Assembly: GCA_001465935.1 (NCBI GenBank)
Contig: LNKV01000019.1
Location: 372,001 to 436,000 of the forward strand
Source of the DNA: Clarireedia homoeocarpa
Taxonomy: Eukaryota; Ascomycota; Leotiomycetes; Helotiales; Rutstroemiaceae
DNA: 64,000 bases
Direction of reading: 5' to 3'
The notes under the pieces were generated by a model, which was given only the letters and a program-made list of their open reading frames with translations, did not search any database and was not told where the DNA came from. Positions 10,301 through 21,900 of this stretch are shown piece after piece. A program made the position numbers and the translations under genes. How positions within the stretch are numbered: position 1 is the first letter of the stretch; the number at the start of each line of letters is the position of its first letter.

Positions 10301-12067
10301 ATGGACCCTTTGAGCATGACAGCCAGCGCTGCTGGGATCGTATCTCTTTCGTTCCAACTCTTCGCTGGCTGCATACAAGGATTCGTTTTACTCTCGACAG
10401 CTCATAACCTGGGGCGGGATGCCTCGACTATCATTTGCATGCTGAACCTTCAAGAAATACACCTCACTGAATGGGGAAGAACTGCAGGCCTCTTGGATGG
10501 GGAACTCGACAGGCGACTAAATGTCAGAGTCGTGGAGGAGACGTTACAACTGTTACAAAGTTTGCTAACGGACACGAGCAAGCTCAAAAAGAGATACAAG
10601 TTGGATCTAGTTCCCTCACCTGTGTTAGCACACGAAAAGCATCCCCAAACATCTTCATCACCCACCTCAGAGATAGACGGGGTGTTCTCAAAGATCTCCA
10701 ATGAGACACGAAATAGAGTTCTTGCGCGCGCGGGCCTCATTCAAAGCGGGTGCTCGTTCCCTAGACGTCTGTGGTGGGCGGCAGTCGACAAGGAGAGCAT
10801 TGAGAGGTTGGTAGAGAAGATCAATGTCTTGATTCGTGAATTGTGGATGCTGTTGGAACCCTGGCGACAGGATGATCTTCTTAGGTCTACACAAGCGATA
10901 GAATCTAACATGATTGCTTTAATGAATCGATTCGATCAATTGTCGTCTCTCAATCATGCTTTGCAGCAATTAGAAACAATGTCGGGGTACGACCGATGCA
11001 GTTCAAGATTCCAAGGTTTGGCCGATACAGCTAGCATCAAAGCTACAAAGGTCGGTCTAGAGACTGACACCGACAATCGGTTGGGAGATGGAGAATACCA
11101 AATCATGCCGCCAAGGGGCATACTGCTCCAAGGACTTGAGAAACTCACACGCAACAGGCTCCAAAACTTCCAGCCGATGCGTAAATGCCCTGAGATGGGA
11201 ATTGCTCAATACGACACAGAAGCTGTGTTTGTAGAGTGGAAAGAGATCAATCCACTGCTACGGAAAAAGATAATTCCTAGAATCGAAAACCTTGCCGCTC
11301 TTCTGAATCTGCCGAAGGATCCATCTTTTCGCTCTTTGCACTGTCGCGGAACTATTGAGCACGATAACAGGATTGCATTCATCTACGCGCAGCCTTCACA
11401 GACCAATGGAATCCCGAAATCTCTGTATGATCTTTTCAGCGCCAAGGATGGCATAGAGCCGCCTAGTCTCACGGCAAGAATTCAGCTTTCGCTTTGCATC
11501 GCCCGAAGTGTGAGGAGCTTCCACCGAGCAGGTTGGCTTCACAAGGATTTGCGGTCCGCCAATATTCTCTTCTTTCCGAGGAGCCCAAACGACAGCAAAA
11601 ATAGCCCCCAATATGACATCGAATCTCCTGTCCTTGCTGGATTTTCTTTCTCTCGATTCGCGTCCCCAACGGAGATATCAGAACAGCCTTCGGCGGACCC
11701 TCAGCGTGATGTCTATCGACATCCTGATGCATTGGGCGAAGCTTCCGAGAGCTTCAACGCGTTCATGGATTTATATTCCCTTGGTACGATTCTAGTTGAA
11801 ATATCGGAATGGCGCGGATTGAAATTTCTTGTGCAAAGTATCGTAAATGTTGATAATGATACTGTTCCATTCAGTAAGATCGCGCAGGTCCAGTCATACC
11901 TGCTGAGCGGTAGAGGAAAAGGTGGTACATCCAAGATGAGGGCAAAGATGGGTGACATATACAACATGGCGTGCATGGAATGCCTAGGAGGCGGAAAGGA
12001 TAACGAACTGAACTCAGCCGCAGTTCTGGGCTCTGTCATTAACAAGTTGGAGAGCTGTAGAGTGTAG
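10301..12067 (+). CDS. HeLo-domain protein with C-terminal pseudokinase, 588 aa
   Basis: This is an intronless gene. I chose the ATG at 10301 because HeLo proteins start MDPLS...; an earlier in-frame start at 10214 would only add a basic tail. Residues 1-about 220 match the HeLo (prion-inhibition/propagation) helical bundle: MDPLSMTASAAGIVSLSFQL, then helices ending in LWMLLEPWRQDDLL. HeLo domains permeabilise membranes in fungal heterokaryon-incompatibility proteins and are related to the MLKL four-helix bundle. Residues about 300-588 look like a kinase fold: EWKE (Lys314), a catalytic loop HKDLRSAN (414-421) and DLYSLG (490-495). However, the DFG motif is replaced by AGF (446-448) and no Gly-rich loop is visible, so it is probably a pseudokinase. 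It faces an intact kinase gene. The HeLo call is strong; the pseudokinase call is fair. Confidence 0.82.
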   Translation: MDPLSMTASAAGIVSLSFQLFAGCIQGFVLLSTAHNLGRDASTIICMLNLQEIHLTEWGRTAGLLDGELDRRLNVRVVEETLQLLQSLLTDTSKLKKRYKLDLVPSPVLAHEKHPQTSSSPTSEIDGVFSKISNETRNRVLARAGLIQSGCSFPRRLWWAAVDKESIERLVEKINVLIRELWMLLEPWRQDDLLRSTQAIESNMIALMNRFDQLSSLNHALQQLETMSGYDRCSSRFQGLADTASIKATKVGLETDTDNRLGDGEYQIMPPRGILLQGLEKLTRNRLQNFQPMRKCPEMGIAQYDTEAVFVEWKEINPLLRKKIIPRIENLAALLNLPKDPSFRSLHCRGTIEHDNRIAFIYAQPSQTNGIPKSLYDLFSAKDGIEPPSLTARIQLSLCIARSVRSFHRAGWLHKDLRSANILFFPRSPNDSKNSPQYDIESPVLAGFSFSRFASPTEISEQPSADPQRDVYRHPDALGEASESFNAFMDLYSLGTILVEISEWRGLKFLVQSIVNVDNDTVPFSKIAQVQSYLLSGRGKGGTSKMRAKMGDIYNMACMECLGGGKDNELNSAAVLGSVINKLESCRV

Positions 12068-12309
12068 GAAGGTCTAGAATATATTGAAATTAATTTATTG
12101 TTGTAGCTATACTTCATGCTGCTTGATGAGGACTCGAAGAGACATTACACAGTATTGCTTCTCGCACGATGGGGAGAGGCAGGCAGACTCCGAAACGTTT
12201 CTGCAAAATACCAATCTATACTCACCGTCTCTACACTCCAGCGAACCGTCGTCAATTCTCGTAATTTAAGAGCCAATGCACCAAGGCCACTTTTGTGTAA
12301 ACCTTCAAA

Positions 12310-12745
12310 TTAAAATGTGTCTCTAGGATGAATAGCCAAGTGTTTCGGTTTCCTTGTGTCTATACCACCGCCAGCTACCATACCTTCTACCAGGACTTCG
12401 CGAAACCTTTCTGGTATAGGATTGTAAAAGTATAGAGTACCACGATCATAATCGATCCATACGCCCAACCTTAACTACGTAAAATATTGTTTGCACTCTT
12501 CGCGTAGGCTTCTCGATAGACATTGAAACGGGAAGGAAGTCGTCTTTGATTGGAAGATCCGCGAACTTGAAGTTCTCTCGCGGGGGGTTGCGAGCATTTT
12601 GGGCGATCCGAGACGGGAGCTTCGACCTTTGATGAAACAGGCGGCAAGTATACGTAGTTGCTGCTGGAAACATGTCAAAGCCCAAATCTTCAGGCGGAGC
12701 TCGATAGGCAGATTCGTGGAATTGTGGAATGATTCATGTGGAATG
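12310..12745 (-). pseudogene. Frameshifted 2EXR-domain gene remnant
   Basis: The minus strand shows the hallmark start of the fungal 2EXR domain, NLPIELRLKIWALTC, near 12710. In a different frame it shows the expected middle motif (RFNVYREAYAKSANN) near 12500. A third change leads to LGVWIDYDRGTLYFYN and a stop at 12312-12310. The order and spacing fit one 2EXR protein, but at least two frameshifts are needed and no usable introns explain them. A 14-bp direct duplication (GAATCATTCCACA type) lies at the 5' end. 2EXR proteins are common orphans in fungal genomes, often near NLR or HET genes. I am fairly sure of the family and of the damage. Confidence 0.55.
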
Positions 12746-13381
12746 ATTCAAATGTCGGGATTGAGAGATTCCATTTGGACGGTCGCTAATGGTCGTTGAA
12801 TCCAATTCAGCGACGCGCTGGGCGTTAGAATTGAAAAGCCGTGAGAGCATTGGCGTTCTAGATACCGTACCGACGACTAACCCTGTAACTTCGGGCCTTG
12901 GCCCACCAACCCCGCCGACCCCAATTCCACGTGCACAGCACAAACATCTTTTGTCGAAACCACGAAGAAGCCAATCGGAGGTCTGACCATCACGCCCCTG
13001 GAGGCGGAGATAATCTACAGTATATGCCAACTTAATTCACATGCATGAATCGGAACCGGAATGAATTTTGAACCGCTCTGACGGTTGCTTGACGTACCAC
13101 ACACACATCCTGCGCGTAGGATGGGCAAAACTGGGTAAGTCTTGCGACGAGGTTCCTAATCCGATAGTTGGTCTTCCAGGCAAGTTGATCGAACCTCGGT
13201 CTATTCATCTTCGTGTTTGATCAGTCAAATTCACCGTCTTCCGTTTCTATTATTTATTGTTCTATATATTCCTGTGCTTTTGATTTTGTATAAACTATCA
13301 AAGCCGTCCTACGTAGCATCAAAAGTTCAACCGAGGTCTCACAGCATTTTCATTGATATTCCAATCAACAAGACAGCTAGT
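12746..13381. other. Intergenic / possible 5' exons of the monooxygenase
   Basis: No independent gene was seen. An alternative start at 13121, joined by a 45-nt GT-AG intron (13135-13179) to an open frame at 13180-13381, would extend the following monooxygenase by 72 residues with a membrane segment (see Findings). Confidence 0.4.
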
Positions 13382-13499
13382 ATGGGTTCGATGGAGAAGA
13401 ACAGCAGCACTGCTTTCGATGTCATCATCGTTGGGGCGGGCATTTCTGGAATAAACTCTGCATAGTCAGTATCTCTTCAAATTCAGCGGCGTTGATTCA

Positions 13500-13531
<32 letters not shown>

Positions 13532-14952
13532 ACTAACAACAAGACAGTCGTGTGCAAACAGAACTCCCACAATACAAATACACTATTCTGGAAGCCAGAG
13601 GAGCAGTTGGTGGAACATGGGATCTCTTTCGATACCCTGGAATTCGATCAGATTCAGATTTGCATACATTTGGATTTCCGTGGCGGCCATGGTTGAGTCC
13701 TAAGTCAATTGCGGATGGGGAATCAATTCGCACATATATCAAAGAATCCGCAGAAGAGTATGGTATCGATCGAAACATTCAATATCACCACAAAGTACTC
13801 TCTGCAGACTGGTCGACGGACGAACAACAGTGGTCAGTGTCTGTGGAGGTGGATGGCAGGCAGAGCATACTAAAGGGGCGGTGGATCATCTGGAGTACGG
13901 GGTATTACGACTACCACGAGCCATTGAAGGTTCACATCCCTGGACTGAAAAACTTCCAAGGGAAAGTCGTTCATCCTCAATTCTGGCCAGAAGATCTCGA
14001 TTACGAAAACAAGAAAATAGCCGTGATAGGGAGTGGTGCAACTGCTGTCACTCTCATTCCTAATCTCGTTGACAAGGCTGCCAAAGTAACCATGGTACAA
14101 CGAAGTCCTTCGTACGTGATTGGTGTTCCGTCTGTGGACTCCTCGGGCGGGTTCATGAGAAAATACCTTCCAAGTTGGATGGCCAGTCAACTTATACGCT
14201 GGAAGTTTCTCATACTACCCTGGCTTTTCTTCAAATTTTGTCGAACATTCCCCAATTCCGCAAAGAAGACTGTTCAAAAACGAATACAAGCGGAACTCCC
14301 ACCTTCTATCTCTATTGATCCACACTTTAACCCTCGCTATACTCCCTGGGAGCAGCGTCTGTGCGCTTGCCCCGACAGCGACTTTTTCAAGTGCTTGCAC
14401 AGCGGAAAAGCTGATGTCGTTACCGGCAGCATTAAGACTGTCACCGCGGAGAGTATCGTCACTGAATCGGGGGATACTATAGATGCTGATATAATCGTCA
14501 CCGCCACGGGTTTGAAGATACAGCTTGCTGGCGGTGCCAAAATTTCCATTGATGGTAAACCTTTTGTTTTCTCAGACAAATATGTCTGGAAAGGTGTAAT
14601 GCTCCAAGATCTGCCAAACTCTTGCATTGTTATTGGCTACACCAATGCATCATGGACATTAGGTGCTGACGCTACGGCCCAAATGGTGTGTCGAATGCTT
14701 AAACACATGGAAAGCAACAATTACTCTGCAGCCATTCCTCGGGTCCAACAAGACGAAATCTTGAAATCGAAGCCAATGCTGAATCTCAACTCGACATATA
14801 TCGAGAAGGCTAAGGGATCACTACCCAAAAATGGGGACAAGGGTCCTTGGATTGCTAGAGAAAGTTATCTCGTTGATTATTGGGTCGCACAGTATGGGGA
14901 TTTGACACAGGATATGGAGTTCATCGCTCGTGGATTTGATAAAGATTTATGA
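13382..14952 (+). CDS. FAD-dependent monooxygenase, Baeyer-Villiger type, 495 aa
   Basis: This is a flavin monooxygenase that uses NADPH and O2 to oxidise small organic substrates; the substrate is unknown. Exons are 13382-13464 and 13548-14952, and the intron at 13465-13547 (GTCAGT...ACAG) splits a Tyr codon. The motifs are an N-terminal FAD Rossmann motif GAGISG (about residues 18-23), the FxGxxxHxxxWP fingerprint seen as FQGKVVHPQFWP (about 150-161), a second Rossmann motif GSGATA, and a later ATG motif (TATGLK). The FxGxxxHxxxWP form favours Baeyer-Villiger monooxygenases over plain FMOs. The length is normal for the family. The intron carries a 30-A tract just before its branch site CTAAC. 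A longer start at 13121 is possible. There is no biosynthetic cluster around it, so a catabolic or detoxifying role is as likely as a secondary-metabolite one. Confidence 0.86.
13501..13530 (+). repeat. Poly(A) tract, 30 nt, inside monooxygenase intron
   Basis: Thirty consecutive A bases lie in the intron at 13465-13547, directly 5' of the likely branch site CACTAAC and 17 nt before the splice acceptor. The length is likely variable and error-prone in sequencing. Confidence 0.95.
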
Positions 14953-15989
14953 TTTTAGATAGAGTGGGTTTCTTTAATATTGTATCCATATGGTGCGCGG
15001 ATTCGGCAGATATGGGAGGGAGTTTTTGAGAGGAGTTTTTGAGAGGAGTTACGGCATGCGTTCAAACACGCAATTTTAATCTTTCTACTCCTCCGTCGAA
15101 CCATTGACTGTCTGTGCACCGTAAGCTTCAACATGTATGTAATCTCACCCGCCGTTCTAATGCGCATAAGATTCGAGTGCCGGCAAACTAACCCAACTAC
15201 CCACCATTGGCTTACCCCAACTCGGCAAACTTACCTTGGCTAAGCTGATTCAATAGATCCGCACCAGGATCTCACCTTTATCTCGAACCATAATCCCACC
15301 AATGCTGTATGTAACTTATGTATTCCGAAAAAAAAAAACGCCCATTGTTCTCGACTTCATCCTAACTAAGCCCTATAGTTAGTTCCCTCTCGCTATTATT
15401 AGGCTGACATTTCCGAAGCTTCGACGATGTTGCCAGGTGGGTAGGTATGGCGGTGGATACTCAGGGGAAGTTTTCCCGATCGTGCAGCTGAGGGTTTTGC
15501 GGGGCGTCTCATTCAGTTGATGAATCGATATGTTGGCTCCAGTGGGCAACGGTGGTGCATCATGGGGTTGAAGAACAGAACAGAACAGAGGTAAGGCTCA
15601 ATGCGTTGGAGAGAATCTGACATGGGATTAAGAAGCCTCCTTCTTGGCTTGTAGTCGGTCGTCTTGGTGTATAATCATACTGCACTCTTGCAGATCATAG
15701 TAACGTCCTTCATTCTACATTCTCTCATCGTGCTCACGGATGACGCTCGATAAAAGAGAAGGCCCAGAGCCAATGATACCTTACCACTATGACAGCTCTG
15801 AGGGTGCTGGGAATACAATTTTCATAATCCTAAAGATCTACGAAGTAGTCGCTCGAAATCTAGGGATTACGAACCCATGTCTATTTTTAGTCCTCAGCCA
15901 CATGTTCAGCCTCGTCCCAACTCGAACCTCAGCTGTACGAACAAAGATATCTATTGTACGCTCTCTTCGTCTGCTTTGTCGCAATAACA
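14953..15989. other. Intergenic, upstream of the NLR gene; repeat remnants
   Basis: No gene is supported. Two related segments, GCCGGCAAACTAACCCAAC near 15179 and TCGGCAAACTTACCTT at 15222-15237, occur here. The second recurs exactly at 23014-23029 beyond the NLR gene. A run of about ten A lies near 15330. The rest is presumed promoter and leader of the 15990 gene. Confidence 0.5.
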
Positions 15990-18900
15990 ATGGCAGAGGC
16001 TCTCGGAATTGCCTCAAGCGTTCTCGCGGCTATCGATTTATCCGTAATCGCAGCTATCGATTTATCTGTAAAAGTCGTCTCACGATGTTCCGAGTACTAT
16101 ACGAATGTCGAGGATGCTCGAGACGGTATCGGACGCCTTCAAACGGAGGCCCAAGGATTAAAAGAAATACTTGAGAGGGTCCGTTTACTGTGCGACGGTC
16201 CAAATGCTATGAGACTCCAGGATCCCCAGGGCTTGCGTGAGGGAGTCGAGGACTGCCAGAAGCTGCTCGCCCAGCTGGAGGCAAAGCTCGAGCCTCGGAC
16301 AACAAAAAAATTAATGAGTCGCTTTGGGATACGCGCCTTGAAATGGCCTTTCAAGAGCAACGAGGTCGATAGTATTATAGAGAAACTCGGAAATTGCAAG
16401 GACAATATATCTTTTAGTCTCCAAGTCGACCAAGAGTATATAATTTCGTTTATATTTCAAATAGCAGAAGCTGACGATAATGCCTATAGGGTAAAAATTC
16501 TTAACATCCATCAACAAATTGTACTTCATAAACTGCAGTCTGCCGACAACGCCACGTTTGACTCCCACGACGAAGAACACAATGCCCAATGCTACCAAGA
16601 CACACGAGCGGAACTCCTTCGGCAGATATATAGCTGGGCTGGCGATCGAGACAGCGGATGCATATTCTGGCTAAATGGTATGGCGGGCACTGGCAAATCT
16701 ACAATCTCCCGCACCGTAGCCAAAAACTTTGTCGATAAGAGAGAGCTCGGCGCCAGTTTCTTCTTTAAGAGGGGTGAAGGCGACCGTGGCCACGCAGGAA
16801 TGTTTTTTGCAACGATTGTTACTCAGCTCGTCCAAAAACTACCTTCCTTAGCGCCACATGTCCAGCATGCGATCGAAGTTGATCCAGGAATCCCTAGGAA
16901 GGCTTTGAAGCAACAATTCGACGCACTTGTCTTGCAACCGTTAGCGAAGATACAAACCGATCCTCAGAAGTCTTCCAGTATAGTGATTGTAGTTGATGCC
17001 CTTGACGAGTGTGACAGAGAAGAGGATATTAAAGCTATTATTCGCCTGTTCTCACAAGTACAGCACATCGCATCAGTACAACTTAAGTTCTTTTTGACAA
17101 GCAGGCCAGAGCTTCCGATTCGCCTGGGCTTTGAGGATATAAGAGGTAAATATGAAACATCGGTTCTCCATCAAATTCCCTACCCAATTGTTATGGCGGA
17201 CATCTCTTCATTTCTAGAATGCGAACTAGCAATGATCCGAGAAGATTATAACAAATCGGTCACCCAAAACCGGCAATTACCCGCGAATTGGCCAGGCTAT
17301 ACAATCGTTCAAAGTTTAACCGAAATGGCTATCCCATCGTTTATTTTTGCTAAAACCGTCTGCCAGTTCATCAATGACCGAAAATGCGGCCAACCAAGGG
17401 ATCAGCTTGCTAAGGTCCTGAAATATCGGAGTAGAAGCCAAGCGTCTAAACTTAACGCAACATATCTCCCAGTCCTAGACCAGCTGTTCATCGGACTTAC
17501 TATTTCAGAGAGAAGAAGTCTATCGGAAGACTTCCAGCAAGTCGTTGGGTCGATCGTCATTCTCGCTAGCCCTCTTTCCGCTACTTCTCTCGATCGACTC
17601 CTTGGAGTCGCTGAAGGTACAGTCGACAGCAGAACAGATCACCTCCACTCCGTTCTAATTATCCCCTCTCATCCTGATCACCCTATACAACTACTCCATT
17701 TGTCGTTCCGGGACTTTCTCACTGATCCTGAGAAGCGCGGGACACCCTTTTGGATTGACGAGAAAGATACCCATAAGAACCTAGCGACCCGATGCCTTAA
17801 ACTCTTATCGACGGGCGAAAATCTCAAGAAAGATATTTGCAATCTTCGGACACCAGAAAAGTCACGAGCAGATGTTGATAAACAAACGATAGATTCTTAT
17901 CTACCATCCGAAATTCAATATGCTTGCCAGTATTGGGTGTACCACTTAAAAGAAAGCGGAAGTAGTATATACGATGGCGATCAAGTCCACAATTTTCTCA
18001 AGTGTCATTTTCTCCACTGGCTTGAATCATTAAGCTTTATGGGAAGGCTACAAGAAAGCATTGGGATGGTAGACAGCTTGATGGCTATAATAGACGTATG
18101 TCACCCACTACTCTCAACTGCAAGTATTTACTAAATTTAACTTTTAAGCTAATAGAAAGCAGCCAAATTTCTAGGTTCCTTTACGATGCAAAACGCTTTA
18201 TCCTTAGAAACTACTCTATAGCTGACTCGTCGCCCCTTCAACTCTACTCCTCTGCACTTACCTCCGCTCCAAAAAAAAGTATCATTCGAAATACATTCCA
18301 CAATTATATCCCTGATTGGATCCTACAGGAGCCAAATACAGATCTGGAATGGAATGCAGTTCTTCAGACGCTCGAGGGGCACAGCGCCGGGGTTAACTCG
18401 GTCGCTTTCTCGCCCGACTCGAAGCTGCTGGCATCGGCGTCGCACGACAAGACAGTTAAGGTCTGGGACACGGCTACGGGCATGCTGCAGCAGACGCTCG
18501 AGGGGCACAGCGGTTCGGTTAACTCGGTCGCTTTCTCGCCCGACTCGAAGCTGCTGGCGTCGGCGTCGCACGACAAGACAGTCAAGGTCTGGGACATAGC
18601 TCCGGGCACGCTGCAGCAGACGCTCGAGGGGCACAGCGGTTCGGTTAACTCGGTCGCTTTCTCGCCCGACTCGAAGCTGCTGGCGTCGGCGTCGCACGAC
18701 AAGACAGTCAAGGTCTGGGACATAGCTCCGGGCACGCTGCAGCAGACGCTCGAGGGGCACAGCGGTTCGGTTAACTCGGTCGCTTTCTCGCCCGACTCGA
18801 AGCTGCTGGCGTCGGCGTCGCACGACAAGACAGTCAAGGTCTGGGACATAGCTCCGGGCACGCTGCAGCAGACGCTCGAGGGGCACAGCGGTTCGGTTAA

Positions 18901-21900
18901 CTCGGTCGCTTTCTCGCCCGACTCGAAGCTGCTGGCGTCGGCGTCGCACGACAAGACAGTCAAGGTCTGGGACATAGCTCCGGGCACGCTGCAGCAGACG
19001 CTCGAGGGGCACAGCGGTTCGGTTAACTCGGTCGCTTTCTCGCCTGATGGCAAGCAGGTTGTATCTGGATCTCATGATGAGACAGTACGGCTCTGGGATA
19101 CAGCGACAGGACAGCAGATTCTACCGCCATTCGAAGGCCATATAAGCTTGATTACCTCAGTTGCTTTCTCGACTGATGGCAAGTTGGTCGTATCTGGATC
19201 CTGGGATAAAACAGTACAGATCTGGGATATAGTGACAGGACAGCAGATACTCGAGGGCCATTCGACTTGGGGTCCTGAGGAATCTGATGCACTATCAGAA
19301 ATATCGGAAGTCTCATCTACTTTCTCAACCGCTACCTCACTAGAGAGTGATTCTTCACTAGGCTCAAATCAAGATATTTATCAGACAGCCTCAGAACATT
19401 TATTTCACTTATTGACTGAGGATATCGAACTACGAACCCTGTATTTAGAGGCTCTTGCTAAATATGGGAAGGAAACCTTTTCGAGAAATCATGATCGCCT
19501 CTTAAAAAGGCTATTGAAGGACCTCAGACTTCAAGCTAATAGCAAAGCTCAGCTACAGACTCTCCGTATCCTTCGTCGTCGGACTCAACGATTACAAGTG
19601 ACCGATTTAATTTCCACGGTTCTACAGCCAGCAAATTCAGCAGCTTCACAAGCTATGCAGAGACTCCAGAACGAAAACACAGATCGTCAGTTTACTCTAA
19701 ATCGACTTTTGCAAAAAGATGTTTCAGAGTCACAAGTATCGGGGCAATCAATAAACGAAAGTATTATAGTATCAGATGACAGAGAAGGCGTCAACAATAA
19801 CGAAGATGATGGAAGTCATGAAAGTAGTGAGGATGAAGACTATCAAGAAGATAAAGAAGGCGATAACAATATGCAAAATGATATTTTCAAAGAGCTCAAT
19901 GAAGTTGTGGTTTTCCTTACTCAAGGGGCATCATTTAACGACTTCAAAGCAAATCTCCGTTTGTTTGTCCATCCCCCAACTACGCTACAAGAAGCTTTGG
20001 CGTACCGCAGTTACAAATTTGTGCACAAGATGCTTGTAGAGCGATTTGATTCAATTGCGGAGGGTGAATATACATGGCTTCGTGAATGGGATGAAATGGG
20101 ATTTTCACGTGATGAGATGACCGAATTCTTATTAGAAGATGTGAATGATTCACCATGGATCTACTTTGAAGCCGGAGATGTTCCTCACAACGAAATGCAG
20201 CCTGGAATTCATACGACAGGATGCATTCATCAAATATGCTCTAGCGATGCAGCTCCGGTAGACCAGTCACAACTACAACCGAGACCCTCTGAACTAGGGG
20301 AAGGGGGCGATATAAGGATGATTGTCCAAGAGCTGTGCGGCTTAGCCGGAATCGCACCAAAGTCTCGGAATTTAGATGAGTGGACTGGGACTGTAAGATT
20401 CGAGGAACAGAACTCAATCGCTATCGTTTCATATTTAATCCCCAAAGATAAAGAGGCCGCAAATCATCACGCAATAGCCCGCCGTATCATACATGCACTA
20501 CAAAATTTATGCGCTGCTGTGGGCCAAGTTCAAGCAGCTGGTCTCTGCTGTGATTGCTTTACAGTACTCCGACAACCTCACGATCACGACTTTGGAAATA
20601 TAAAAGAAGCCCGATTAGAACTGTTGCGTCTAGATCTTGGCTTACCTGGAGAGCTGCTAAAAGAGATGGAGATCCTTCCACACCTCGATAAGATTACACT
20701 GCTTGATATGTTTCCTAGTGAAGCCATCGCTATAAAAATTCTGGAGTCATTAACAAAAGGTCTGACAGTAAGCCCTCCTGAGAAAAACGTCGATTATGTT
20801 CTTGACCTATGCTCGATGTCAGTGCAATTTCTTTGTTTGGGGTTTTTATCATATAGCCAGGCACATATAGGAGCGCTTAAGCCGTTTTTCTTGGATAATC
20901 CACAGAGAAAGATTCTTTTGATGGGTAACCGGTGGTCTAAAAATAGAGGATATATTGTGGCTGAACTTAAAGATCTGACCTGTATCGGGAGGATGATTCA
21001 AGAACCCACACTTGCTTTCAGAATGATTCAGACAGATGAGAGCATCAAGCCGTCTGAAAATCAGCTCAAGTATGATCTATTGACCACTGCAGAGGATCTC
21101 CTGGATACCTGGGGTCCTGGAAATCTTATCATCCGCAAAGATATTGAACAAAACCCTTGCAGTATAAAAATTGGCGGCGGCATTGTTTATGCGGCAGACA
21201 TTAGTGGCAAGATGTTTCATTGGAGTCACCGGATCGAACTCGGCCAAACGGAACTCGAAGGGGGGTTTCCTGTCTCGTTTGATCCGCGTAAACAAATTGT
21301 TATTGGGGCACTAGTAGAGATCAACAAGAACTGTTCTATTGACGAAATGAAATGCTGGCGAAATTCCCTGGCTTTTTTCGAGAACTTGGGCACGTATGGA
21401 ACTCATTGGGAACTGAGGGAGCGACAATTAGGACTACAAGGTGGATACAACTATGCTATGTTACAGGGTAATCAGACTTGGTGTAAAATCCAAGGGAAGA
21501 CTCTGAAACAAATCCATCTCGAACAAAAAGACCGGCTAATACCATTCCTTGAAAGCGCCTGGGGGCTACAGGTGAGCTTCTGTACTGGTGTTGCACGAAG
21601 AATACCATTGCGAGAGCTTGTAGCTGACTTGCTACCTATTTTTGCGGAGACTCTTTTTATTACTCCTAATCTGTGGGAGGATCTCAGCTCAAACCACAAT
21701 ATCATTGATATACTTTACAGAGGCAAGCTACGAGATGAGATAAATAAACTTGCCCCTGAGCTTCAGGAATACATCCTAACACTTATCCAACGCGTCTTGG
21801 AGATACTCGAACCTACAGGCGTTGACAATAAAGGAAAACAACTCACAATTGCGTGGCCATGTGACGGCAATATACAACGTTGTTTCAAGGTTCAATGCAA

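Noticed and set aside
18323..19075. Long minus-strand frames of 229 and 250 codons with tandem repeats
   Set aside because: They lie exactly antisense to the WD40 repeat array and mirror its 126-bp period. The sense strand explains them.
18371..19126. Regular direct repeats that could suggest a CRISPR array
   Set aside because: The units are contiguous, without spacers, coding in frame for WD40 blades, and in a eukaryote.
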